Under the pieces are notes generated by a model, which was given only the letters and a program-made list of their open reading frames with translations, had not been told where the DNA came from and did not search any database. This document shows positions 8,228-17,029 of a stretch of DNA of 64,000 nt, one piece after another (the first letter of the stretch is position 1; each line of letters begins with the position of its first letter). Source of the DNA: UBA1952 sp965246785 (lineage in GTDB: Bacteria; Bacteroidota; Bacteroidia; Chitinophagales; Chitinophagaceae); contig CBDFFM010000031.1 in NCBI GenBank assembly GCA_965246785.1, forward strand, positions 118,670 through 182,669, written 5' to 3'. The translations under genes were made by a program, and so were the position numbers.

Positions 8228-8908
8228 ATGACCCGCGCCTTCCGGCAAAGCATTGTCTTTCTCTTACTGCTCCTTCCCGCTATCCTGAAAGCCCAGCCGC
8301 GCCCTACTAACATCAGGGTGCTGGATGAGTACAAGGACGGCAAGGGCAACATCGTACGCGTCATCCAGTTTAATGAAGGCCTCATGCGCGTGACGCAGAC
8401 CATCATTGAGCCGATTAAGCCGACGGTTGGTTTACGCGTTCCGTTTAATGCGGACACGGCGCGGAAGGATTCCATGACGATTTTCATTTCCAAGAGCAAT
8501 TACATGCTGCAGCTCCGCTACCGCGGAAAAATCATCCGTGCGTATAAAGCGGTCTTTGGCCCAAACCCGCTTCAGAATAAGCTGATGGAAGGCGACCGCA
8601 ACACGCCGGAGGGCATCTTTAAAATTGCCAGCAAAAATCCGGCTTCTAAGTACGATAAGTTCATGGGGCTGAATTACCCGAACGATTCTTCCTTCGCCCG
8701 CTTCAATAAGCTGAAGGCTTCCGGCGCATTGCCCGCTTCTGCCCGCATCGGCGGCGATGTAGGCATCCACGGCATCTGGCCGGGCGGCGATGATATGATT
8801 CAGCTCGGCATCGGCTGGACAGACGGCTGCATTGCGCTCAAGAATAAGGACGTGGAGGAGCTGTTCAGCATGGTGGGCGTGGGCACTAAGGTGATTATTC
8901 GCCGGTAG
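8228..8908 (+). CDS. L,D-transpeptidase (YkuD family)
   Basis: This 226-residue exported enzyme of the YkuD fold makes 3-3 peptidoglycan cross-links or attaches proteins in the family's characterised members. The N-terminal hydrophobic segment (IVFLLLLLPAILKAQ) is a signal peptide. The catalytic block runs from IGGDVGIHGIW (His181) to GIGWTDGCIALKNKDVEEL (Cys201), matching HG...[ST]xGC[IV]. TPEG at about 127-130, before the catalytic block, also fits. GTG 8222 is an alternative start two codons upstream. The last 14 bp overlap the convergent DUF2256 gene. Confidence 0.9.
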   Translation: MTRAFRQSIVFLLLLLPAILKAQPRPTNIRVLDEYKDGKGNIVRVIQFNEGLMRVTQTIIEPIKPTVGLRVPFNADTARKDSMTIFISKSNYMLQLRYRGKIIRAYKAVFGPNPLQNKLMEGDRNTPEGIFKIASKNPASKYDKFMGLNYPNDSSFARFNKLKASGALPASARIGGDVGIHGIWPGGDDMIQLGIGWTDGCIALKNKDVEELFSMVGVGTKVIIRR

Positions 8909-9056
8909 GTTTGTTCCGACGGCAGCGTTCACTGCAATACTTTACTTCTTCCCAGACGGCTTCCCATCTTTTGCGCCATGCGAATGGCTTGCCGCAGGCG
9001 GCGCAGACCTTTTGCGGTAGCTGCTTTTTGCGGTGGGCATTTTTGCGGGTGCTCAT
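8895..9056 (-). CDS. DUF2256 miniprotein (53 residues)
   Basis: This is a very short gene. Reading from 9056 down, it encodes 53 residues with the layout of DUF2256: a basic N-terminus (MSTRKNAHRKKQLPQK), CAACGKPFAWRKRW, then VKYCSERCRRNK. The four cysteines (C18, C21, C41, C45) probably bind zinc. The family is widespread and uncharacterised, and is sometimes encoded beside cryptochrome/photolyase genes, none of which is seen here. Its 3' end overlaps the L,D-transpeptidase by 14 bp, and its start lies 4 nt from repeat R2. Confidence 0.85.
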   Translation of the reverse strand: MSTRKNAHRKKQLPQKVCAACGKPFAWRKRWEAVWEEVKYCSERCRRNKPTGE

Positions 9057-9059
9057 ATC

Positions 9060-9113
9060 TTTTCCAGGGATTGAAATCCCTGGCTATTATTTCGGCCATC
9101 CCTTTGGGACTCA
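9060..9113 (+). repeat. Dispersed CCAGGG-hairpin repeat R2, copy 2
   Basis: CCAGGGATTGAAATCCCTGG is followed by GCTATTATTTCGG and a second hairpin (ATCCCTTTGGGACT). It exactly fills the space between the DUF2256 start (9056) and the YkgJ-type stop (9114). Confidence 0.8.
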
Positions 9114-9636
9114 TCAAGAGCCGCCCGGCTCAAAGCCTTCATAATCCTGCTCCAGCCTTTTCTTCAGGCGCACCACCAGCTCATTTGTAGCGGGGCATCG
9201 CGGTACGTTGCCGATGAAGGTTTCGTTGTAATCGTCAAAGGGCTTTTTGTTGTGGTGCGGAAATTCGGCGCAATCCAGCGGACGCACTTCGTAAATGCCG
9301 CAGCGGTTGTCGGGTTGCAGGAACTGGCAGGGTTGGAGATTGTTGACCCAGTCGCCATTGTCCGGGTCTTGGTGGAGCCACTTTGCTTTGAAATCTTTTG
9401 GCGACATTTTCAGGTGCGCGGGAGATGCGGCGGATGTCCTGCTTATTGAAAGTGGGCGTCATCGTTTTGCAGCAGTTAGCGCAGGTGGTACAGTCAATGT
9501 GGGCCCACACTTCCGCGTCCGTTTGCGCCACCACTTCCGGCATGTCGTCGGGCACAAGCTCATCCAGCTTTCTGAGAAAGGAAATCAGGCCATCTTTATT
9601 ACGCGCCGCGCGGCGTCTAAAATTCTGCAAGTCCAT
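9114..9636 (-). pseudogene. YkgJ-type cysteine-cluster protein, frameshifted
   Basis: This is a YkgJ/UPF0153-type zinc- or iron-chelating protein of about 173 residues if one base is removed. The N-terminal part (9636 downward) contains DCTTCANCCKTMTPTF, the CxxCxxCC cluster. The C-terminal part, in another frame from about 9420, contains CQFLQPDNRCGIYEVRPLDC and ends at 9114. The frames join if one G of GGG at 9420-9422 is surplus, restoring RRISAHLKMSPKDFKAKW. Either the sequence has an error or the gene is recently broken. The function of the family is unknown. Confidence 0.8.
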
Positions 9637-9731
9637 ACGAATGCCGTAAAAGTAACGTTTTGGTTAAAGGAGTACCGCCCGCCGAAACGGTATAATTTTT
9701 GGCTTTTACGCATACTCCATTTTCTAAAGAT

Positions 9732-9739
9732 TATTTTTG
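9732..9739 (+). promoter_or_regulatory. TAnnTTTG box before the DUF5686 gene
   Basis: TATTTTTG fits the -7 consensus and lies 17 nt before the ATG at 9757. A GAGGAG string follows it. No matching -33 element is seen at the usual spacing. Confidence 0.35.
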
Positions 9740-9756
9740 AGGAGCACCGAACTCTT

Positions 9757-12491
9757 ATGCGTCTGAGCCGTCTTGTACTTTCCCTTTTTATTGCCGCCCT
9801 TTTTGCCCACGCGCCGCTTTGTGCGCAGACGGTGAAGGAGCGCCAACTCATGGACTCGCTCGTGCGTGCGGCAGACAGCATGGGCCGTATTGTCCCGGAT
9901 AGCGTTGCCGCGAAAAGCGGCGACACGTCTAAGACGCACCCGGTAGATTCCGTGGCAGCAAAGCCGGCGACTGATACGCCGCGCACGACTACAGTAGTGG
10001 CCACGCCTTCTGAAGGCAGCTATGAAATCACCGGCACCGTCAAAGACAAGAATACCGGTGAAGGCATTCCATTCGCCACCGTGTTCTTTCCGGGAAGCGA
10101 TGTCGGCATTCCTGCGGATTTGGATGGAAAGTTTGCTCTGCCTTTCTCCAAGCCGCCCGGCGATACGCTGCGCGTAACGGCGATTGGCTATGCCACGTGG
10201 AACCGCCGCCTGAACCTGAAGAGCGACCGTCATCCGGTGCTGACGATTGAGCTGACGCGCGAGGCGGCGCAACTCAGCGAGTTTGTGTTCCATGCAGGCG
10301 AAGACCCGGCCATTACGCTGCTGAAGAAAATCATTGCGCGCAAGCCGGCCAACAATCCTGACCGCCTGGAAAACTACAAGTACCAGGTGTACAACAAGCT
10401 CGAGGTGGACATCCGCAACCTCAGCCGCAAGCAATTTGAAAGCCTGCCGATTCCGATGATTAAGCAGTTCGGATTCATCTACAACAATCTGGACAGCACG
10501 ACGGAAAAGACGCCGTTTCTGCCTTTCTTCCTCACGGAAACGCTCTCGGATTATTATTTCCAGCGCTCGCCGAAAAAGACGCGGGAGTTTATCAAGGCCA
10601 GCCATATCAAGGGCATCAAGAATGAAAGCATTGACCAGTTTCTCGGCTCCGCGTATCAGAATGTGAACGCTTACAACAACTTCATTCCGGTCTTTGATAA
10701 ATCGTTTGTTTCTCCCATCTCCAACAACGGCGCTTTCTACTATAAGTACCGCATCAAGGATACACAGCAGGCCTACGGCCACCCGATTGTGCTCGTAGAA
10801 TTTCGCCCGAAGCGCGACGGAGAGAATTGCTTTTTCGGCGACTTCTGGGTGGTGCTGGATTCTATCTATGCCATCCAGCGCGTGTCCATGGAAGTGCCGA
10901 AGACGGCTAATATCAACTTCGTGAGCCGTGTAAGTCTTTATCAGGAAACCGCGCCTGCCGTGCGCGATTCTCTTTGGTTTACGGTGAAAGACAAGTTCGT
11001 TTCCGACTTCAATCTGCCTTACAGCCCGAAGCTCCCGGGCTTCATAGGCCGCAAGACGACGACTTACCGCAACGTGGTGGCAAACAGCGATAGCGTGACG
11101 GCGATGCTGGACAATCCTGCTTATCACAAAGACGTGATTGTAGCGGATACAGCACGCGGGCAAAGCGAGGAATTCTGGAATGCCGCGCGTCCGGATACGC
11201 TCTCTAAAAACGAGCGAGCCATTTATGCGATGGTGGACACGCTGAATAATCTTCCCGTCTTCCAGCGCTTTAAGCGCACGCTGAAGTTTCTGTTTGGCGG
11301 CGTTGTTACGGTCGGCGCTGTGGATATCGGGCCTTACTACAATCTTTACAGCCGCAACCGCGTAGAGGGAAATCGCTTCCGCATCGGCCTTGCCACCAAT
11401 CAGAAGCTCTTCAAAGACGTGCGCCTAACCGGATATCTTGCTTACGGCACCAAAGACCAGGCGTTCAAGTACTATGGTGATGCCCTTTGGCTCATTAACC
11501 GCGAGCCGCGCATGTACGTCTTCGCCTCTTACCGGCACGACCTTGACCGCAGCAACAATTATTACGATAACGCCGTTGGCCCCGACAATATCTTTTCCGG
11601 CATTGCGCGCAAGCGCGGCGTGCCGTTCAAGCTGGCGCTGGTGGACGATGCGCGCTTTGAATTTTACAAGCAGTACTACAGCGGCTTCGCGCATGGGCTC
11701 ACACTTCAGCACCGCACGTTTGACCCTTTTGACCCGCTGCCGTCTGCCGGCATATTTAAGGATGAGAACGGCCAGGAGCGCGATGCGGTAACGAGCAGCG
11801 AGGTGGGCGGGCGGCTGCGCTATGCCTACAAGGAAGAATATCTGGAAGGCCCGTATCTGCGCACAAGCCTCGGCTCTAAATACCCGATTGTTGAAGTGCG
11901 CGCTTCTGCCGGATTGAAGGGTGTAATGAACAGCGGGTATGAATACCAGAAGGCCTCTATCACTATTTCCGACAACATAAAGATTCCGCCGCTCGGTAAG
12001 ATTTATTACAACCTATTTGCCGGGAAAACCTTCAGCAAAGGCGGGCTGCCTTATCCGCTCCTTGACATTGCGCCGGGCAATGAGTTTCACTACTACCTGC
12101 GCAATGCATTCAACATGATGACGCGCTACGAGTTTGTCTCCGACCAGTACGTAGGCTTCAATTTTTGAGCACAGCATCGGCGGCGGCATCTTCAATTATA
12201 TCCCGTATCTGAAGAAGGCAAAGCTGCGCCAGTTCTGGACGGCAAAGGGCATCATTGGCTCGCTGAATGATGAGAATACGACGCTGAACATTACATCTCA
12301 GCAAAGGCTGGGCGGCTACCAATTTCGAACGCTGGAAAACCATCCCTTATGTAGAGTTGGGCACTGGTATTGAAAACATCTTCCAGCTTTTCCGCTTAGA
12401 CTTTGTCTGGCGTGTTACGCCAAAGCCGCTCCCTGGCGAAGACAAGGGGCATTACTTCGGGATTTTCGGGAGCGTGCGGTTTCATTTTTAG
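9757..12491 (+). pseudogene. DUF5686 / carboxypeptidase-regulatory outer-membrane protein, two frameshifts
   Basis: This large outer-membrane protein has a signal peptide (LVLSLFIAALFAHAPLCAQ). A carboxypeptidase-D regulatory-like beta domain follows near residues 88-165 (TGTVKDKNTGEGIPFATVFF), and then the long DUF5686 beta-barrel region. The first frame stops at 12168 after DQYVGFNF, 803 residues. The rest of the family's C-terminus continues in other frames: EHSIGGGIFNYIPYLKKAK, then FERWKTIPYVELGTGIENIF, ending in FGIFGSVRFHF at 12491. Removing one T from TTTTT (12161-12166) and one T from TTT near 12322 restores about 910 residues. Two extra bases in T runs suggest sequencing error. The protein is likely TonB-related or involved in envelope transport; this is inferred. 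Confidence 0.8.
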
Positions 12492-13409
12492 CGATACCAC
12501 CATCCCACCAGCTCCATTCCCAGCGCAATGCCCAGGTGGACAATAACACCGCCGTAAATGGAGCGCGTCCGGTAAGCCAGAATACCAAGAATCAATCCGC
12601 CGAAGAAGGATGAAATCGCCTCGCCCAGCGGCTTGTCAAAGTGTATAGACACGTAAAAAGCGCACATCGGCAGAATGGCCTTAGGCCCGATAATCCGTGC
12701 AAACGGAATAATCAGAAATCCCCGGAAGAAGAATTCTGTCACCACATAATCTATGCTGTAGAAGGTTTCATAAGCGAGCGTGCCGCCCAGCCAATGAGGG
12801 TCATTGCGTGGAATATTGAGCCTTGCCGCGCGCGGATAAACCGCCTGAAAATCCGGCTGCGAGCCTGCGGCAAATAACAGCGGCATCATCAGCAGGATGA
12901 GCACGAAGTAGGGCCACAACACCACGCCCTTCGCATGAAAGCCGTACAGCGGCTCACTTTGCCTGTCCGCAAACAGCCAATAGATAGCGCAAGGGATGAG
13001 CAGAAAGATGAAGCCTTCCGCATTGACAATGATTTTCCAAAGCAATGTATTGTAAATGGGCGATGACCATCGTGCAATTGTGCTCCAATCCGGTGTGAAC
13101 CATGCACGGAGACTAAACAGCGCAATGGCAAAAAAAGATGAGCGCCCAAAGCTTGTTTGAGCGTAGCGCACTGTCCTTATCAAAGAGGGTTTGCAGCGCA
13201 TAAGCGCCGCCAAATACCGTCGTGTAGCCGCCTATGTACTTCAGCAAGCGGCGCGGCGCATTCACATCCGGCTTTATCCAGACTTCTTCCGACTTTACAA
13301 AGAAGTTGATATAAACGCAGATAGCCACAAACACCATCAGTGCCGCGAGGTAGCGCCAGTTGCATTGCGTGCGGAAATAATCGCGCAGAAAACCCCAAAT
13401 CTTCTTCAT
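12488..13409 (-). pseudogene. CPBP (CAAX-type) intramembrane metalloprotease, frameshifted
   Basis: This is a membrane protease of the CPBP/CAAX family, about 306 residues when one base is removed. The 5' part (13409 downward) encodes MKKIWGFLRDYFRTQCNWRY and a first helix. It runs out of frame at LWALIFF, and the sequence resumes as AIALFSLRAWF in the next frame. The break is an A7 run at 13131-13137, with six expected. The family motifs are in the intact 3' part: TEFFFRGFL (ExxxR), FYVSIHFDKP (FxxxH) and VIVHLGIAL. It lies 1 nt from the end of the bcp gene, so the two are cotranscribed. Its 3' end overlaps the DUF5686 end by 4 nt. Confidence 0.8.
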
Positions 13410-13410
13410 G

Positions 13411-13869
13411 CTACAATCCCCAGACAGCTATGATTTGGGCAGCATGTTCCTGCGCATCCACCTTGTCTATGATGTGCGCAATCTTTCCCGCTTCGTCAAT
13501 CAGAAAGGTCGTGCGCAGAATGCCCATGTACTTTCTGCCCCAAAAGGTTTTTTCGCCCCACACGCCAAAGGCGTCCACCAGCTTGTGCTCCGTATCTGCC
13601 ATCAGCGGAAAGGGCAGCGAGAATTTCTTGATGAAATTCTGATGCTTCTTCTCACTGTCCACGCTTACGCCGAGGACGGTTATGCCCTTTTGCTGCAAGG
13701 CGCTGATGTTGTCGCGCAGCTTGCAGGCCTGCTCGGTGCAGGTGGGTGTGTTGTCTTTGGGGTAGAAGTAAAGCGCTACTTTCTTCCCAAGGAAGTCTTT
13801 CAGCGAAACATTATTGCCGCTTTGGTCTTTGACAGAAAAATCGGGAGCAGGAGCGCCGGGCTGTAACAT
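13411..13869 (-). CDS. bcp: Thioredoxin-dependent peroxiredoxin, Bcp type
   Basis: This 152-residue atypical 2-Cys peroxiredoxin of the BCP/PrxQ type reduces H2O2 and organic peroxides with thioredoxin. Visible motifs are PGAPAPDFSVKDQ, YFYPKDNTPTCTEQACKLRD with the peroxidatic Cys44 and resolving Cys49 four residues later, and VLGVSVDS with LIDEAGKI. The usual TPGCT is TPTCT here. ATG 13869 is chosen because the conserved domain begins at once; a longer in-frame start at 13908 adds only nonconserved residues. The gene is the first of a pair with the CPBP protease. Confidence 0.93.
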   Translation of the reverse strand: MLQPGAPAPDFSVKDQSGNNVSLKDFLGKKVALYFYPKDNTPTCTEQACKLRDNISALQQKGITVLGVSVDSEKKHQNFIKKFSLPFPLMADTEHKLVDAFGVWGEKTFWGRKYMGILRTTFLIDEAGKIAHIIDKVDAQEHAAQIIAVWGL

Positions 13870-13870
13870 A

Positions 13871-13913
13871 GAAAATTGGTCTGACCGACTGAAAGGAGGT
13901 CTGCCCAATTTTC
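13871..13913. promoter_or_regulatory. Inverted repeat before bcp, possible operator
   Basis: GAAAATTGG at 13871-13879 is matched by CCAATTTTC at 13905-13913. It starts 1 nt from the bcp start codon and could be a regulator site or a leader hairpin. No known peroxide-regulator motif was recognised. Confidence 0.35.
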
Positions 13914-13938
13914 GTTATGGGCAGCCTGCGTTACACGT

Positions 13939-15622
13939 TCAGCGCGTAAAAGTATAGGATGCCGCCGCTTCATTCCCATTCTCATCCGCAGCTTTCACAA
14001 CCAGCTTATGGCTGCCTTTCCCGCAGTGCGCGTCAAAAACATAAGTCCACACATCGCCATGTTGCTCAAACAGAATCCAATTCCCGTCCAGTTCCCCGCG
14101 AAAGGTTTTCACAGAAGTCGCATTGTCCTTCGCGCGGATAGCAAGCCTGCCCACCTTACTCATAGCGCCCTTAATGGGCTGCAAAGGCTTCAGCGCCGGC
14201 GCGGTCGTATCTATTGCCAGCCGGTATTCGCCGAAGGCCCGGACACTCGCTTTATACCATCCCTGCAAAGCCGGTGCTGCCACGCGACCGCTCTCGTCCT
14301 TCCCATCGCTGTACAGCATCGCCACTTTGCTGCGGAACGCAAAAGGTATCAGTTTATCCGCCTTCAGCGAGAGCTCAAAAGCTTTATGCACCGGGATTAC
14401 AGCATTAGCAATCGTCACGCGCTGCGAAACGCTTTTCGCATCCGGGCTTGCTGATACGCGGATGCAGGCCTTATCATAAAGCGCCGCTTCATCCAGCCAG
14501 AAAGAAGCTGCTTCACCTTCCACGCGGAATTGAGCGCCCGGCTTCGCAAAATCGCACGCTGGCAAGGCATGCTGTCCGGCTATGCAGCGCAGCGCAAAGC
14601 GCACTTCGCTCGCGTTACCTCCCACGTCCGTCAGCACTATTCGCACCGCATGAAAAGCTGCATCGCCCGCCTCAATTCTTCCACGCGCGCCATTCAGCGA
14701 TTCGTAGATGCGGCCCAGCCTGTTGCCAGGGAGTTGAAAGAGCAATTGCGACCACAGCTTATCCCTTTCGTGCAAGCCATAATCCGCATAAGCATGCAGG
14801 TAACGCGTCTCATCGTAGCCGATATTGTCCAGGCGAATGCGACCCTGCAGCGCGCCGTCCAGATATCATTCGGCGGTGTAGAAGGCCAGCGTATTCTCAC
14901 TGCCGGGCATGTAATCATCGGCTACAATGCCGAGGCCGACGCTGGTGCTGCCGATGGTGATGCTGTCTTCTTTTGGAATGAATGTATCGCCCACTTTGCG
15001 CAACGCATAAAGGGCCGGCCCGCCGCCGTAGATGCCGAGCGTAAGGTCATAAACGGCGAGCTGTTTTGGCAATGGCGGAACATCGTCTTTCACGTCAAAG
15101 CCAAATAACTGCGGGTTCAGCGGATGTTCCGTCTTGCTGTCCCGGATTTCAAAGTGAAGATGCGGCGCCGTAGAGCCGCCGGTATTACCGCTCCATGCAA
15201 TCTGTTCGCCTTTCTTCACAGGAAATTGCTGCGGACTAAACTGCAAATCCACCGTCCAGCTTTCCTTCGCGTACTGCTGTGCACGCACATACTTCTGGGA
15301 TGGCAGGAACAAAATCATTCAGGTGCGCATACAGCGTTGTATAGCCATTCGGATGCGTGATGTAGAGGCCGTGGCCGAACCCGCCCGGCTCCATTTTAAT
15401 GCGGCTCACATAGCCATCAGCGGCTGCATAAACGGGTTCATTTTCATGTCCGCCGGTCTTGATGTCCATGCCGGAATGAAAATGGCCCGGACGGCATTCG
15501 CCGAAGTTGCCGGCAAGCAGGATGGGGATGTTGAGGGGATTGCGGAAATATCCTTGCGGGTATTGCTGCGCAAAAACGGGTGGCCCAATGGCGCAAAGAA
15601 GAAGCAGGAAAACACGAAGCAT
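13939..15622 (-). pseudogene. M23 metallopeptidase, one frameshift and one in-frame TGA
   Basis: This is a secreted LytM/M23 peptidoglycan endopeptidase with a long C-terminal extension, about 560 residues if repaired. The signal peptide (LRVFLLLLCAIGPPVFAQ) leads into the catalytic domain with CRPGHFHSGMDIKTGG (HxxxD), the central GHGLYITHPNGYTTLYAHL, and HLHFEIRD (HxH). Between the last two, a surplus base in GGG at 15297-15299 breaks the frame (AHLNDFVPAI should continue QKYVRAQQYAKESW). Further on, an in-frame TGA at 14866-14868 interrupts FYTAE and YLDGALQGRIRL; a TGG codon there would read through. The protein resumes and ends at 13939. Confidence 0.8.
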
Positions 15623-15698
15623 GAACGGTGCAAAACTATGGGGCTGTCATAAGCTTATCACGAAAGCCATTCCCCACTTACCTCTTGGCGCACGACTG

Positions 15699-15706
15699 TA
15701 CATTTG
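15699..15706 (+). promoter_or_regulatory. TAnnTTTG box before the 58-residue membrane protein
   Basis: TACATTTG matches the Bacteroidota -7 consensus exactly and lies 9 nt before the ATG at 15716. Confidence 0.4.
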
Positions 15707-15715
15707 CCGCGCTCT

Positions 15716-15892
15716 ATGAAAACTGACCTGAGCGAACCACCCGTTCCCCACACACCGCCGGACAAGCGCCGCAGCCTGCGCACCTGGCTGAAGCGCATCG
15801 GCATTCTTGGCTTTCTGTTCTTCCTCATTAAAGGATTGGCCTGGCTCTTTGTGCTATGGGGTGGGGCACGGCTGATGGGCTGCGGCGGCTGA
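15716..15892 (+). CDS. Small single-span membrane protein
   Basis: This is a 58-residue protein with a proline-rich polar start (SEPPVPHTPPDKRR), a basic segment (LRTWLKRIG), and one hydrophobic helix (ILGFLFFLIKGLAWLFVLW), ending MGCGG. Similar short LKRIGxxGFLFFLIKG proteins are common in Bacteroidota, but no function is known to me. The chosen ATG follows a good TAnnTTTG box, and the gene is divergent from the M23 peptidase. Confidence 0.6.
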   Translation: MKTDLSEPPVPHTPPDKRRSLRTWLKRIGILGFLFFLIKGLAWLFVLWGGARLMGCGG

Positions 15893-15905
15893 TCTGCCCT
15901 CTTTC

Positions 15906-15958
15906 TTTCCAGGGGTTGAAACCCCTGGCTATTATTTCGGTCGTCCCTTCGGGACTCA
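15906..15958 (+). repeat. Dispersed CCAGGG-hairpin repeat R2, copy 3
   Basis: CCAGGGGTTGAAACCCCTGG is followed by GCTATTATTTCGG and the second hairpin (TCCCTTCGGGA). Compensating base changes relative to copy 2 (A to G on one arm, T to C on the other) keep the first stem paired. It sits between the small membrane gene and the recO stop. Confidence 0.8.
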
Positions 15959-15966
15959 CGCCTGTC

Positions 15967-16707
15967 TCAGTGAAGGATCGCCTGCAACACCGCCAGAGAT
16001 TTCACAGGCCGCATGTGCTCCGTATGCCGGTGCAGGAATTGGAGGTGCCATTCCAATAGTCTTTGCCGCGCCGCCCCATTCAGCTCAATGCCGCCAAGCT
16101 CATCAAAATGCTGCACCCGGAGCATTTGCGCCAGCGCCGCCGCGTCATCCGTCGTTACCGTCGTGCCGGCGAAGGGCGGGTCGGTGGTGAAGCCGCCTTC
16201 TATCAGGTTCAGGTAGGGCGTATCCTCGCTCCAGCAGCCTGCCAGCTCGTAGCCGAGGGCGCGGCTGCATTGCATGGCAAAGAACACCGGGTAATTCGCG
16301 ACCGCCATCAGCGGCTGCGCATCCAGCCGCTCTAAGTATTCTTTGGCAAAGTCAAAAAGCTCCGGCATTGGCGCAGCCTCCGGAAGCAGACGCAGCAGCA
16401 GTTCGGCGGAAAAGAGCGCGATGCTGTTCTTCACCACCTCCTCATGAATGCTTTGATAGAAAACAGCGGGCGAAAATTCCTTCAGCCGCTGCAGATTTCC
16501 CTGCGGCTTGTGGTAAGCTACGATGTCCAGAATCATTGCCGGCTGCAGCAATCCCGCGCGGCTGCTTTTGCCCTTCGCGCTGGCCGTGCGGATGCCCTGC
16601 ACCAGGTACGTCTGCACGCCATACACCCGCGTAAAATGGTTGGACACGAGGCTCGTCTCGCCATATTTGATGGAGCGGAGCACGATGGATTGGGTGGCGG
16701 TGAGCAT
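15967..16707 (-). CDS. recO: DNA repair protein RecO
   Basis: This 246-residue RecO protein helps load RecA onto SSB-coated DNA in the RecFOR pathway. The OB-fold start TQSIVLRSIKYGETSLVSNHF, the VQTYLVQGIR strand and GLLQPAMILDIVAYHKPQG match the Bacteroidota type. The C-terminal helical region ends in LEWHLQFLHRHTEHMRPVKS. The zinc-binding cysteines found in some RecO proteins are absent. ATG 16707 is chosen; a longer open frame upstream simply reads through tandem array A. Confidence 0.9.
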   Translation of the reverse strand: MLTATQSIVLRSIKYGETSLVSNHFTRVYGVQTYLVQGIRTASAKGKSSRAGLLQPAMILDIVAYHKPQGNLQRLKEFSPAVFYQSIHEEVVKNSIALFSAELLLRLLPEAAPMPELFDFAKEYLERLDAQPLMAVANYPVFFAMQCSRALGYELAGCWSEDTPYLNLIEGGFTTDPPFAGTTVTTDDAAALAQMLRVQHFDELGGIELNGAARQRLLEWHLQFLHRHTEHMRPVKSLAVLQAILH

Positions 16708-16764
16708 TAGCGGTTGCGGCAGCTTATGGCGGCTTACTTTATCAAAAACATGCTGCCAAGTCTT

Positions 16765-16995
16765 ATCATCAAAAAAACTATCCAAAGCGCAACAAAACGC
16801 CTTGTAAGCGCAACAAAACATATCATGACTGACAAAAAGGGCCTCGTCAACCCTACAAAGCAATTTCAGACTGACAAAAAGAATATTAAGACCGCTACTA
16901 AGCGCCTCCGTAACGGTAAAAAGCCCGTTTCGGGTCTTACAAAGCCTTTTGTGAGTCGTATAAAGCCCATGGTCAGTCGCACAAAGCGCCTTATA
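16765..16995. repeat. Tandem array A, eleven 21-bp units
   Basis: Eleven head-to-tail units of exactly 21 bp lie between the porZ stop and the recO start. The best-kept core is ACAAAGC or ACAAAAA at unit positions 7-13. The other positions vary strongly, and no two units are identical. Because 21 is a multiple of three and the core lacks stops, one frame on each strand stays open; the plus-strand frame would give a lysine-every-seventh-residue pattern. There is no start, codon or family evidence that this is a protein. Confidence 0.8.
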
Positions 16996-17029
16996 GCTTC
17001 ACAATGAACGTTTGGAGACAGAGCGATGC

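Noticed and set aside
9420..9422. Programmed ribosomal frameshifting
   Set aside because: The sites are plain homopolymers without slippery heptamers plus structure, and they occur in unrelated genes.
9724..11163. Long minus-strand ORF opposite the DUF5686 gene
   Set aside because: Shadow of a GC-rich gene in another frame; the plus strand has recognisable domains.
14866..14868. TGA recoding as tryptophan or selenocysteine
   Set aside because: Many intact genes here end in TGA and no selenocysteine context or genes were seen.
16714..17007. Array A as a short coding gene
   Set aside because: The open frame follows from a 21-bp period and a stop-free core; there is no family match and the reverse strand is open too.
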